Below, piece after piece: positions 23,757-31,844 of a stretch of 37,388 bases of DNA. The DNA is from Candidatus Zixiibacteriota bacterium. GTDB taxonomy: Bacteria; Zixibacteria; MSB-5A5; JAABVY01; JAHJOQ01. The notes beneath the pieces were generated by a model that saw nothing but the letters and a program-made list of their open reading frames with translations, did no database searches and was not told the DNA's origin. Each line of letters begins with the position of its first letter. Position 1 is the first letter of the stretch. Position numbers and translations under genes: made by a program. Where the stretch lies: assembly GCA_020053015.1 (NCBI GenBank), contig JAGVNY010000249.1:1-37388 (forward strand). Direction: 5' to 3'.

Positions 23757-23843
23757 CTACTGGAATCTCTCAGGATTGAACATAGCAAACCCGAGGTAGA
23801 CCAACAATCCGACTGCAATCAGTCCTGCAAGAACAAATCCCAT
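23757..23843 (-). CDS. kdpF: KdpF, 28-residue membrane peptide
   Basis: This tiny gene ends just before kdpA. It encodes a single transmembrane helix starting MGFVLAGLIAVGLLVYLGFAM and ending in NPERFQ, a good match to KdpF, which stabilises the Kdp complex. GGAGG lies five bases before the ATG at 23843; the adjacent ATG at 23846 would leave too little space. It opens the kdpFABCDE operon. Confidence 0.88.
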   Translation of the reverse strand: MGFVLAGLIAVGLLVYLGFAMFNPERFQ

Positions 23844-24201
23844 CATGTCCTCCATAGCTCAATTTCAGGCGACAAGAGTGCATGACGCAACACTGCTGGC
23901 ATCTTCTGCACTCGTTACGCCGCGACTCGCGAACAAATGAACAACGGGACGCCGGATCTTGTCAGTTAAGAGAGCAGCCGGGAGCATCAAAAAAGCATAA
24001 AGAGGAGAAGTGGCGAGGACAGCAAATCTGCGAATAGTGCCGATTTCATGATCGTACATGCTCGACTTCCAGCCCGTTCCATTCGTCGACGTGATGGTCT
24101 TCGGGCAAACCGAGCACTGTTTCTAAAGTGTCAAGAACAATCCAGTCGGAACCGGCGTATATATAGATAGGGGTTGTTGCTCTGCCACAGGAGGGAGATC
24201 C
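23844..24201. other. divergent region between kdpF and otsA
   Basis: This gap presumably contains the kdp promoter (minus) and the trehalose operon promoter (plus), but I cannot pick a reliable -35/-10 pair for either. An AT-rich TATATATAG stretch around 24149 could be part of the otsA promoter. A 64-codon minus-strand frame (23865-24059) is listed separately with low confidence. No ydaO-type riboswitch was recognised. Confidence 0.4.
23865..24059 (-). CDS. possible small membrane protein upstream of kdpF
   Basis: This 64-codon frame ends about 20 bases before kdpF on the same strand. GGAAG lies six bases before its ATG. The residues AVLATSPLYAFLMLPAALL could form one membrane helix, followed by a basic segment. 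It matches no family I know and may be a chance frame in the kdp leader. Confidence 0.22.
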   Translation of the reverse strand: MYDHEIGTIRRFAVLATSPLYAFLMLPAALLTDKIRRPVVHLFASRGVTSAEDASSVASCTLVA

Positions 24202-25725
24202 ATGAACCAAGCCAGTAATGTCGGGAGAACCACAATGGGCAGGGAGGCGTTCGTGCAATCGGTTCAGAAAGCTCTCGGCGATGGAAGATTAATCGTCGTG
24301 TCGAACCGTGAGCCGTGCGTACATGAAAAGACCTCCCATGGAATCAGAGTTACAAGACCTGCCAGCGGCATGGTGACGGGAATCGAACCGATTATGCGTG
24401 CGGCAGGGGGTGTCTGGGTAGCTCACGGTTCAGGCTCGGCGGACAGGCTTGTGGTGGATGCTCATGACAGAGTCGGCGTCCCCGAGGATAATCCGGCGTT
24501 TGTGCTGCGACGAGTCTGGCTCTCACGGGCGGAGGAGTCAAAGTACTACTACGGATTGGCCAACCGTTCTATTTGGCCATTGTGCCATATTGCGTACGCT
24601 AGACCCGAATTCTCACACGATGATTGGTCAACATATAAGGCTGTCAATCGCCGATTCGCGGAAGCTGTTCTCGATGAGTGCAGAGACAAGCCCGCAGTTG
24701 TTTTCGTCCAGGATTACCATCTTGCTCTTCTGCCGAGAATGCTTCGTGAAGCGCGTCCTGATCTGACCATCGCGCAGTTTTGGCACATTCCCTGGCCTAA
24801 TCGTGAGGCATTCCGCATATTCCCATGGGGGGAGGAACTTCTCGACGGATTGCTGGGCAACGATCTTCTGGGATTTCATATCCAATACCACTGCATGAAC
24901 TTCCTGAGCACGATCGACCGGGCGATTGAGGCGCGCGTGGACTATGAACGTTTTCGAGTATTTCGGGGAGGACGTCCTACGACAATAAGAGCATTTCCAA
25001 TCAGCGTCGACTTCGACCAGATTGGAGCTGACTCGAGTCTGCCCTTGGTTGACGCACACATGAGCGAATTCGTGTCTATTCTCGGCACTACCGCTGAACT
25101 CCAGAAGATCTTCATTGGTGCGGACAGGCTGGACTACACGAAAGGAATTCCTGAGCGATTTCGCGCTTTTGACATGCTCCTACGGAAACATAGCGAGCTG
25201 CGCGGCAGAGTCGTACTGCTCCAACTCGGAGTTCCAAGCCGAACCCATCTGACCAGCTACCGAGATCTCAACGATGAACTCGATGACATTGTCGACGACA
25301 TCAACTGGAGACATCAATCGGAGGACTGGCAGCCGATTCGATTTCTCCGAGAGCATCATGGCTATCACGCCGTACTCGCAGCGTACCGGCTGGCATTGGT
25401 TGCACTGGTTACATCGCTCCACGACGGAATGAACCTCGTCGCGAAGGAGTTCGTATCCACTCGAACAGATGGCGACGGGGTCCTGTTGCTCTCCGAATAC
25501 ACGGGTGCGTCCCGGGAGCTAAGTGGCGCCGTTCTGGTTAATCCATTCGACGTTGAGGGAATGGCCGATTCCATGTATGAGGCGCTGAGCCTCAGCGAAG
25601 AGGAACGTCGGGAGCGGATGAGTAGAATGCGAGAACAGGTGGGGAGGAACGATTCCTTCCGCTGGGGCAGGAAGATTTTCGAGGAGATCGCAAGGCTTAA
25701 ACGGGAACCTGTAACGGTAGCGTGA
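24202..25725 (+). CDS. otsA: trehalose-6-phosphate synthase (GT20)
   Basis: This is a 507-residue GT20 family enzyme joining a nucleotide-activated glucose to glucose-6-phosphate, giving trehalose-6-phosphate in the cytoplasm. Seen are the N-terminal SNREP and SGMVTGIEP nucleotide and phosphate loops, VQDYHLALLPR, FWHIPWPNREAF, the donor-binding GADRLDYTKGIPERF with Arg and Lys, and LHDGMNLVAKEFV with the acidic residue for ribose binding. The LANRSIWPLCH segment is slightly divergent from the classic SNRTLWPLFHY, so donor choice (UDP- or ADP-glucose) or a related product such as glucosylglycerol phosphate cannot be excluded. AGGAGGGA precedes the ATG. It is the first gene of a four-gene overlapping operon, and otsB overlaps its stop. 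Confidence 0.88.
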   Translation: MNQASNVGRTTMGREAFVQSVQKALGDGRLIVVSNREPCVHEKTSHGIRVTRPASGMVTGIEPIMRAAGGVWVAHGSGSADRLVVDAHDRVGVPEDNPAFVLRRVWLSRAEESKYYYGLANRSIWPLCHIAYARPEFSHDDWSTYKAVNRRFAEAVLDECRDKPAVVFVQDYHLALLPRMLREARPDLTIAQFWHIPWPNREAFRIFPWGEELLDGLLGNDLLGFHIQYHCMNFLSTIDRAIEARVDYERFRVFRGGRPTTIRAFPISVDFDQIGADSSLPLVDAHMSEFVSILGTTAELQKIFIGADRLDYTKGIPERFRAFDMLLRKHSELRGRVVLLQLGVPSRTHLTSYRDLNDELDDIVDDINWRHQSEDWQPIRFLREHHGYHAVLAAYRLALVALVTSLHDGMNLVAKEFVSTRTDGDGVLLLSEYTGASRELSGAVLVNPFDVEGMADSMYEALSLSEEERRERMSRMREQVGRNDSFRWGRKIFEEIARLKREPVTVA

Positions 25726-26504
25726 CTTGTCGAGTGAATGAACGCTTGTGGGTATTCGATTTTGACGGGACGATCTCATCGCTTGTCCCTGATCGCGACG
25801 CTGCGGTACTTCATCCGAGCTGCGAGCTGATGATCCGCGGTCTTATCCGGAGCGAGAGTGAAATAGTCGCGATCGTGTCGAGCAGAACAATTGGTGATCT
25901 TGCGGCACGAATCCCCTTCAGAGGGCTTCTGCTTGGTGGCAACAGCGGGGTTGAGTGGATTACGCGGGAGGGACGACGGATTGGTCCGTCGGCAGGATCG
26001 CTGAAGCAACTCAACCGGGCTAAGGCTAAACTGGATCCAGGGATCGCTTCGATTGCCGGTTTGCCGGGAGTGGAGGTGGAGGACAAGCTCTGGTCTATAG
26101 CCGTACACTATCGTCGAGCGGAGGCACCTGTTCGCACTCGTGTTGAGCGTGCTGTATCCAACCTCGCTGCAACATGTGGCTTCAGGCTATTCCGCGGGCC
26201 GGGAGCTTTTGAGATCTCGCTGATCCGTTCTGCAACGAAACGGAGAGCGGTTCGGCGACTGTGCAGGTATCTGGGGAGAGTTCACCCATCCCGCGTGATT
26301 TACGCTGGTGACGACGAAAACGATGCCGATGCTATGAAATGGGTAATCGCTGAAGGCGGGACCGCCGTTACCGTCGGCAACAGGGTGCAAGTCGATGGCG
26401 CTATTTCGGCAGCGACGCCGTCACGTCTTTCTGAAGTGATAGATACGATCCGGAAGTTGAGCCAAGCGACGGGGTCGATCACTCAGATGGGAAGGCAAGG
26501 ATGA
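25722..26504 (+). CDS. otsB: trehalose-6-phosphate phosphatase
   Basis: This is a 260-residue HAD-superfamily phosphatase removing phosphate from trehalose-6-phosphate. Motif I is DFDGTIS (nucleophile Asp13), motif II VSSRT, and motif IV GDDENDADAM. The cap region between about residues 85 and 170 is of the OtsB type. GTG at 25722 overlaps the otsA stop by four bases, so the two are translationally coupled. Length and motifs are complete. Confidence 0.88.
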   Translation: MTCRVNERLWVFDFDGTISSLVPDRDAAVLHPSCELMIRGLIRSESEIVAIVSSRTIGDLAARIPFRGLLLGGNSGVEWITREGRRIGPSAGSLKQLNRAKAKLDPGIASIAGLPGVEVEDKLWSIAVHYRRAEAPVRTRVERAVSNLAATCGFRLFRGPGAFEISLIRSATKRRAVRRLCRYLGRVHPSRVIYAGDDENDADAMKWVIAEGGTAVTVGNRVQVDGAISAATPSRLSEVIDTIRKLSQATGSITQMGRQG

Positions 26505-27157
26505 AGCCGTTTGCAATCAAGGACTGCGCGCTGCTCGTGCGCATGAGCGGTCTGCCTCCGGCTTACAACCTTCGTGATCTGCGGGAACGGATAGCCGTGT
26601 GCGCTGACGACGTACTCTATCATCATTTCTGTGAAACTCCTCTCCGTCCAACGTTCGACAATCCCGATTATAGAAACGACTTCGCAGTCTGGACGCGGAA
26701 ATGCCTCGGCGACCGCATGCTTGCCGAAAGGCTCGGAATAGTGGATCCGTATGCCTTTGAGTCAACGGCGCAACTTCGCGCAGCTACTCTCGACTTGATT
26801 GAGGAGCGACTCGCTGAACTGACACCTTGGGTCCCTACTGTCCGCCCGGGGCGAGAGTTCTTCTTCCTCGAAGCCACTACCGTGGTCTTTGACACTGGAG
26901 AACAGATACCGCATCCTCTCGCGATGCCACACGCCATCAGGAAGATGACCGACGGCAGCGTGTTTTTTCACTTTCTTGAGTCGAGGCGCAGGCATCCCGT
27001 AGGAGTGGACGACTTCTCGGCGTGGCTTCGAGAAACAGGCGATGAGTTTCATCCGTACATCGAAGCGATCGGCGCCATTGATTTCTACTTTCTTACGCTC
27101 AAACAGCTCAGAGCCGAAATCCATCGAGTGCTCATAGAGATAGAGGTCATGAGATGA
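26501..27157 (+). CDS. DUF5752-like protein of the trehalose operon
   Basis: This is a 218-residue soluble protein that I recognise as DUF5752-like, a family found beside glycosyltransferases; its role is unknown. Visible features are a YNLRDLRERI start region, the repeated aromatic-rich segments HHFCETPLRP and FFHFLESRRRHP, and a C-terminal DFYFLTLKQLRAEIHRVL helix. The ATG overlaps the otsB stop by four bases and its own stop overlaps the next gene, so it is locked into the operon and may regulate or scaffold the trehalose enzymes. The family name is from memory. Confidence 0.65.
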   Translation: MKPFAIKDCALLVRMSGLPPAYNLRDLRERIAVCADDVLYHHFCETPLRPTFDNPDYRNDFAVWTRKCLGDRMLAERLGIVDPYAFESTAQLRAATLDLIEERLAELTPWVPTVRPGREFFFLEATTVVFDTGEQIPHPLAMPHAIRKMTDGSVFFHFLESRRRHPVGVDDFSAWLRETGDEFHPYIEAIGAIDFYFLTLKQLRAEIHRVLIEIEVMR

Positions 27158-28392
27158 CCCTATCCCTGTCGGATTACCGCGACGTCGCAGGAATGTCAGC
27201 GATCAGGGAACTGCGTCTGCTTGGCGACAAGATAGCCGGAGCGAAAGTAGTGCACGTGAATTCGACGCGGGAAGGTGGGGGCGTGGCTGAGATTCTCCGC
27301 TGGATGATCCCACTGATGCGCGATCTCGGTCTCGATACGACATGGGAGGTGATCGAAGGCACCGAGCGCTTCTACGAGATAACCAAGACAATTCATAACG
27401 GACTTCAGGGACAGCAGGTGTACCTGTCGGCAAAGGACTGGGCTATGTACTGCGAAGTGAACCGGGAGAATGCCGACAGGCTCAGATCGAAGATTGAGGA
27501 TGCTGACATAGTGTTGATTCACGATCCCCAGCCTGCGCCACTTCTTCAGTTTATGGAGAAACGCAAAGGTAAGTGGATATGGCGAGCTCACATAGACGTC
27601 AGTCATCCGTACAGACCGATTTGGAAAGGTCTCCGGCAGTACATTCAAGGGTATGATGCCAGTATCTTCTCCATGATGGAATATGCGCAGCCTCTGCCAC
27701 ATCCGGAGTTTCTTGTTGCGCCGAGCATCGATCCGCTGAGCGACAAGAATCGAATCCTGACCCAGCAGGAGCTAAGTAGTGTCTTTGCTGAGTACAATCT
27801 TGATCCCGACCTGCCGTTGCTCGTGCAAATATCGAGATTTGATCGTTTCAAAGACCCTGTCGGAGTCATACAGGCGTATCGTCTTGTCAGGAAAGTGACA
27901 CCGGTACAGCTTGTCCTCGCAGGGGGAGGAGCTAACGACGACCCGGAGGGCAAAGCTGTGCTCGCGGAGGTCATGGAAGAGGCTGGCGGGGACCCGGACA
28001 TTCACGTGCTCCTGCTGCCTTCGGACGCGCATGTCCGGATCAACGCGCTTCAGAGACTTGCCACAATTGTGATTCAGAAATCCATCAAGGAAGGATTCGG
28101 ATTGACGGTTACCGAGGCGATGTGGAAAGGCAAGCCGGTGATAGGGGGGGACGTAGGTGGCATTAGACTCCAGGTATTCAACCATCACACCGGATTCCTC
28201 GTATCCACTCCGGAAGGCGCTGCGCACCGTATCCGCTATCTTCTCCATCACCGTGATCGGATCGACCAGATGGGAGATGCGGGTCGCGAATTCGTGCGAG
28301 ACAACTTCCTGCTTACTCGCCACCTGCGTGAGTACCTCACGCTGATGCTTGTGGTGACAAAGGGAGCCACCCAGCGACTCCTGACTGTCTGA
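27154..28392 (+). CDS. treT: TreT-like trehalose synthase (GT4 glycosyltransferase)
   Basis: This is a 412-residue GT4 glycosyltransferase close to TreT, which makes trehalose from a nucleotide-activated glucose and free glucose, and reversibly the other way. Typical TreT segments are VVHVNSTREGGGVAEIL near the N-terminus, HNGLQGQ, WRAHIDVSHP, QISRFDRFKDPVG and the C-terminal SIKEGFGLTVTEAMWKGKPVIGG with the E-X7-E motif. ATG 27154 overlaps the previous stop (ATGA). The operon therefore carries two routes to trehalose, OtsA/OtsB and TreT. TreT may serve in breakdown instead. A different disaccharide acceptor is possible. Confidence 0.82.
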   Translation: MTLSLSDYRDVAGMSAIRELRLLGDKIAGAKVVHVNSTREGGGVAEILRWMIPLMRDLGLDTTWEVIEGTERFYEITKTIHNGLQGQQVYLSAKDWAMYCEVNRENADRLRSKIEDADIVLIHDPQPAPLLQFMEKRKGKWIWRAHIDVSHPYRPIWKGLRQYIQGYDASIFSMMEYAQPLPHPEFLVAPSIDPLSDKNRILTQQELSSVFAEYNLDPDLPLLVQISRFDRFKDPVGVIQAYRLVRKVTPVQLVLAGGGANDDPEGKAVLAEVMEEAGGDPDIHVLLLPSDAHVRINALQRLATIVIQKSIKEGFGLTVTEAMWKGKPVIGGDVGGIRLQVFNHHTGFLVSTPEGAAHRIRYLLHHRDRIDQMGDAGREFVRDNFLLTRHLREYLTLMLVVTKGATQRLLTV

Positions 28393-28455
28393 ACTGCATC
28401 TCTGATTCTCACCGCCATCGAACGATAACTCCGATGTGTCCTTCGGCGTTATGGC

Positions 28456-28483
28456 TTGTCCGCTGACGCGCTGGCTGTATATT
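28456..28483 (+). promoter_or_regulatory. possible promoter of the AftB-like gene
   Basis: The -35 TTGTCC (28456-28461), 16-base spacer and -10 TATATT (28478-28483) place the transcription start at about 28490, that is at or next to the GTG start codon at 28491. This would give a leaderless mRNA, consistent with the absence of a ribosome binding site. Confidence 0.35.
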
Positions 28484-28490
28484 CTCTTTC

Positions 28491-30083
28491 GTGGAGTCGA
28501 GCATCTTCGGACATCGCAGACGGCAGATCATTATCCTGCTTCTTCTCATACTCGCGATTATTGCATTGAAGAATGCGTGGTTGTCGGATGACGCATACAT
28601 ATCATTTAGAACGGCTGAGAATGCTATCAACGGACACGGCCTTGTCTATAACATAGGGGAGAGAGTCCAGTGCTACACCCACCCACTGTGGCTGTTGCTG
28701 CTGATCGCATTCAGGTGGCTTTCCGGCGAATTCTACTATACTGCTTTGCTGCTCGGAGTCCTCTTGTCCCTCACGGCAGTCGCACTCGTGCTGCGCATTC
28801 CCTCTAATCTCAGAGCAATGCTCCTCACATTCTGTCTCTTGATTGCATCAAAAGCATTCTGTGACTACACAACATCCGGGCTTGAGAATCCTCTCTCGTA
28901 TCTGTTCATAGCAGCGTTCGTAGCAATTGCTCTGGACGACAAGAAAGGGTGGATACGAATCGCACATCTGTCGCTGCTCTGTTCTGCCACTGCCCTGACA
29001 AGGCTCGATAATCTTGTCATCCTGATTCCCGTCATGATCGCAGCAGTCGCGCAGGAGAGGTCCAAGTCAGCGTTGTGGGCGGCAGCTTTGGGTCTGTCGC
29101 CTCTTGCTCTCTGGACGACTTTCTCACTGCTCTACTACGGAGCGCCTGTCGCTAACACAGCATACGCCAAACTCGGCGCAGGAGTATCTGCCGCTGTGCT
29201 CGCCCAACGAGGTTACTATTATCTTGTCGATTCTATCAGCCGCGATCCAATTACCATAGTGGCGATTGCAACGGGTCTGATCGCCGCGTTCGTCAGCCGG
29301 AAAAGGAACAGCGTTCTCCTTGCGTTCGGCATCGTGCTACATCTGATCTATGTCGTCGCAGCCGGAGGTGATTTCATGAGCGGTCGATTCCTGACTGTGC
29401 CGCTACTGGTCTCAGCTTGTCTGTTGGCGCGATACAGCGAAACGTGGGGGCGTGTCAGGATGTTAATTGCCGCAGCTTTGATAGTCCTGCTGTCGGTCCC
29501 TTCCGCCAAAACACACTTGTTCAGCGGTCAAGGGTTCGGCGATGTGCCGCTTACTGACGCAGGTGAGTTCGGCTCTCTGCCTCTGTCGCTCATAGACGAA
29601 CACGGTGTCTGCGATGAGCGAGCGTTCTACTATCAAGCCACCGGATTGCTTCGTCCGGTTGGTGGGGCTTTCCCGTCGCACCAATGGGCGACGACTGGAC
29701 TCGTCGAACGATCGAAAGGACCGCACGTCTTGAAGGGCTACGCGATAGGAATGATCGGGTTCTATGCCGGACCCGATGTGCACATTGTCGACGAGAACGC
29801 TCTATGCGATTTCCTGCTCGCACGATTGCCTATCCCGAGGGGCAGCCAATGGAGCATCGGGCATTTCACTCGGCGTATTCCAGTCGGATATGTGGAGAGC
29901 ATCGAGTCAGGTGAAAACAGAGTCACGGATTCCGATCTTGCTCGCTTCTATGACGTTTCCAGATTGATCATTCGGGAACCGCTCTTTGCGCCGGGCCGGT
30001 TGGCCGCGATTTGGAGGCTGAACACCGGCGGATACCAGCAACTGGTTGATGCATACGTTGCCCGGAGTCCTGAGTCTTTCTGA
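28491..30083 (+). CDS. AftB-like GT-C membrane glycosyltransferase
   Basis: This is a 530-residue polytopic membrane protein with about nine or ten hydrophobic helices in the first 330 residues and a soluble C-terminal domain. The segment DDAYISFRTAENAINGHG followed by VYNIGERVQCYTHPLW is diagnostic of the GT-C group that includes mycobacterial AftB and related bacterial proteins. Its Asp-Asp pair is the expected catalytic or metal site. These enzymes use lipid-linked sugar donors at the outer face of the inner membrane. Acceptor and sugar are unknown. GTG at 28491 is the best start, but no Shine-Dalgarno motif is visible. It stands after the trehalose operon with about 100 bases between and probably has its own promoter. 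Confidence 0.72.
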   Translation: MESSIFGHRRRQIIILLLLILAIIALKNAWLSDDAYISFRTAENAINGHGLVYNIGERVQCYTHPLWLLLLIAFRWLSGEFYYTALLLGVLLSLTAVALVLRIPSNLRAMLLTFCLLIASKAFCDYTTSGLENPLSYLFIAAFVAIALDDKKGWIRIAHLSLLCSATALTRLDNLVILIPVMIAAVAQERSKSALWAAALGLSPLALWTTFSLLYYGAPVANTAYAKLGAGVSAAVLAQRGYYYLVDSISRDPITIVAIATGLIAAFVSRKRNSVLLAFGIVLHLIYVVAAGGDFMSGRFLTVPLLVSACLLARYSETWGRVRMLIAAALIVLLSVPSAKTHLFSGQGFGDVPLTDAGEFGSLPLSLIDEHGVCDERAFYYQATGLLRPVGGAFPSHQWATTGLVERSKGPHVLKGYAIGMIGFYAGPDVHIVDENALCDFLLARLPIPRGSQWSIGHFTRRIPVGYVESIESGENRVTDSDLARFYDVSRLIIREPLFAPGRLAAIWRLNTGGYQQLVDAYVARSPESF

Positions 30084-30111
30084 CAGAACCAGAAGCGGTT
30101 GATTGGCGTAG

Positions 30112-30152
30112 GTCGGGTTCCGGATTGCGCAAAGCGCGAGAAGAAACCCGAC
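30112..30152. repeat. two-tier hairpin between convergent genes
   Basis: Outer arms GTCGGGTT (30112-30119) and AACCCGAC (30145-30152) enclose an inner stem GCGC-AAA-GCGC. It lies after the AftB-like gene. There is no T-run. It may be another repeat family of this genome or a transcript-end structure. Confidence 0.5.
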
Positions 30153-30221
30153 ACAGACTTGTCGGCTTTCTTCGTACTGCCAAGCGAGGCTCCGAAGGTA
30201 TACGTACTCACTATCTTTGCT

Positions 30222-30245
30222 AAGTCAGGAATCCGTTCCTGACTT
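30222..30245. repeat. perfect hairpin sharing the GTCAGGAA/TTCCTGAC core
   Basis: Arms AAGTCAGGAA and TTCCTGACTT enclose the loop TCCG. The core is the same as at 5884-5906. It sits between two convergent genes. Confidence 0.6.
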
Positions 30246-30260
30246 CAATCATGAGATCGA

Positions 30261-30896
30261 TTACTTTCGGATTGTAATCGACAGCAGAAACGGGAACATA
30301 GTCCGAACCTCGCAACGTGCGAAGCCGAGCTCGCCGAGCATTGTACGAAGCTCATTCGGCTGGTATGCGGATCTTATGGAGGAGAAGAAGCCCTCTTTGC
30401 TCGGAATCCAGTTCAACCACCAAACCCGCCTCAGGTCGAGTATCGAGAGGACGCCGTTTTCCGAAAGTGCACTATTCAGAGTCTTGATGACGGACTTCGC
30501 ATCGCTGAACTCGTGCAGTGTCAGACTGCTGTAGATGAGATCGAACTTGCCCAGAGATGTCAGGAACTCACTGTCCTCCGCGTTGCCGACAATCCACTTA
30601 ACCCGATCGCCGAAACCTTTGCCGGATACATACTCCCGTCCATACTCCGTCATCTGTGGCGACAGGTCGAGCGCAGTGATGCTCGCGTCGGGGTAGACCG
30701 CTGCCACACGCGATGTCAACAGCCCGGTGCCCGGTCCGATCTCCAGAAAGCGGTTGCCGCAGCCGAGAGACTTCAGGTGCTTGACGAAGTCGCCGTACAT
30801 CCCTCCGAATCTTTCCATGTGCGCCGCATAGTGCTTCACACTCTCTGCGTCATCGAAATGGTCATCATGGCCCATCTTGACTATTCTGTTAGACAT
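30261..30896 (-). CDS. class I SAM-dependent methyltransferase
   Basis: This is a 211-residue Rossmann methyltransferase. Motif I FLEIGPGTGLLTSRVA lies near residue 50 and ITALDLSPQMTEY supplies the acidic ribose-binding residue. VGNAED follows, then LIYSSLTLHEF. It is of the UbiE/small-molecule type, and the substrate cannot be told. The ATG at 30896 has AGGAGG six bases upstream. It is transcribed in the same direction as the three-Cys pair but about 100 bases downstream, so co-transcription is possible but not shown. Confidence 0.85.
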   Translation of the reverse strand: MSNRIVKMGHDDHFDDAESVKHYAAHMERFGGMYGDFVKHLKSLGCGNRFLEIGPGTGLLTSRVAAVYPDASITALDLSPQMTEYGREYVSGKGFGDRVKWIVGNAEDSEFLTSLGKFDLIYSSLTLHEFSDAKSVIKTLNSALSENGVLSILDLRRVWWLNWIPSKEGFFSSIRSAYQPNELRTMLGELGFARCEVRTMFPFLLSITIRK

Positions 30897-30997
30897 TCAG
30901 TTCCTCCTGCACAGCATCACCTACGAATCGCCGAGCGGTTGGTTGCGGAAAGGGCACGGATGCGGCCAGGTGTGACGACTACTTTCAAAGGTGATAG

Positions 30998-31831
30998 CTA
31001 ACAACGAGCTTGGAGGGTGTTCCGATTGATGGTATCGCCTGAGAGGCTAAGCTTCTCATCGTCCGACCGGTCCATTGTACCTTTCTTGATGTGACATTCT
31101 ATTCGGTGTTGCCTACAGAACTCCATTACCTGACAAGCCAAGTCAGAGTAGTATCTGGCTTGATCTTCATAACTTGACGACAGCGAGTTGTAGTTCAATC
31201 TGCCGAAGACGATTCTATCGACAAACGCGATCCGGTCAAGAATCTCTTGCAAATTCTGATTCACGATATTCGGAGTTGGATAAGGTTCAATGCTAACCCA
31301 CGTGCGACGACCAAGCTTACTCAATAACTGAATGCTTCTGATGCGCAAATACCAGGGTGCGGCATAAGGCTCAAACCTCCGACCATAATCTGCCTTGTCG
31401 GAAACGAGCGTTATTCCGTACTCATTGCGCTCGTCGTGGTTGGCATCCCAGATCTCTCGCGGGTAGGTCCCTTTTGTGAGCGTCGTGACGGGGATCCCAT
31501 TATCGTTAAGCAGTTTGATAATCTCAAGGCTCGCGTCGCAGACATTCTGCTGGCCGTACATGAAAGGGTCGGTCATGAAACAAAGATGTACTGATCGAAT
31601 TCGGTTTTTCAAACGGGGAATCTCGGCGCGCAGAATCTCAATAGCATTCGCGACAATCTTCGGTTGGAGCCACTCTTTGTACGACTTCACTCGCCCAAAC
31701 CTCTTAGACATTAGCATTGCATAGCAAGGGTATGTGCACCCGTGCGAACAACCCTGGACATGGTTGATCGTGAAATCACCGTATTCGACGCCGGTACGAT
31801 AGAGTAACGATTTCCTGTGAATCGTATCCAT
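30998..31831 (-). CDS. three-Cys-motif radical-SAM-like partner of TcmP
   Basis: This is a protein of about 277 residues whose N-terminus reads VEYGDFTINHVQGC and then contains Cys28, Cys32 and Cys36 (GCSHGCTYPCYA). This resembles a radical SAM iron-sulfur site, but the spacing is CX3CX3C instead of the canonical CX3CX2C. The remaining fold (LCFMTDPFMYGQ, TLTKGTYPREIW, GITLVSDK, WVSIEPYPTPN) is like spore-photoproduct-lyase-type radical SAM proteins. The family is known to stand beside TcmP. ATG at 31831 is chosen because the longer frame to 31894 would overlap TcmP by 50 bases. Only about 13 bases separate it from tcmP. Substrate and reaction are unknown. Confidence 0.75.
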   Translation of the reverse strand: MDTIHRKSLLYRTGVEYGDFTINHVQGCSHGCTYPCYAMLMSKRFGRVKSYKEWLQPKIVANAIEILRAEIPRLKNRIRSVHLCFMTDPFMYGQQNVCDASLEIIKLLNDNGIPVTTLTKGTYPREIWDANHDERNEYGITLVSDKADYGRRFEPYAAPWYLRIRSIQLLSKLGRRTWVSIEPYPTPNIVNQNLQEILDRIAFVDRIVFGRLNYNSLSSSYEDQARYYSDLACQVMEFCRQHRIECHIKKGTMDRSDDEKLSLSGDTINRNTLQARC

Positions 31832-31844
31832 GGACGAAGGCCTT

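Noticed and set aside
24046-24258. minus-strand 70-codon frame over the otsA start
   Set aside because: Overlaps the otsA ribosome binding site and start; shadow.
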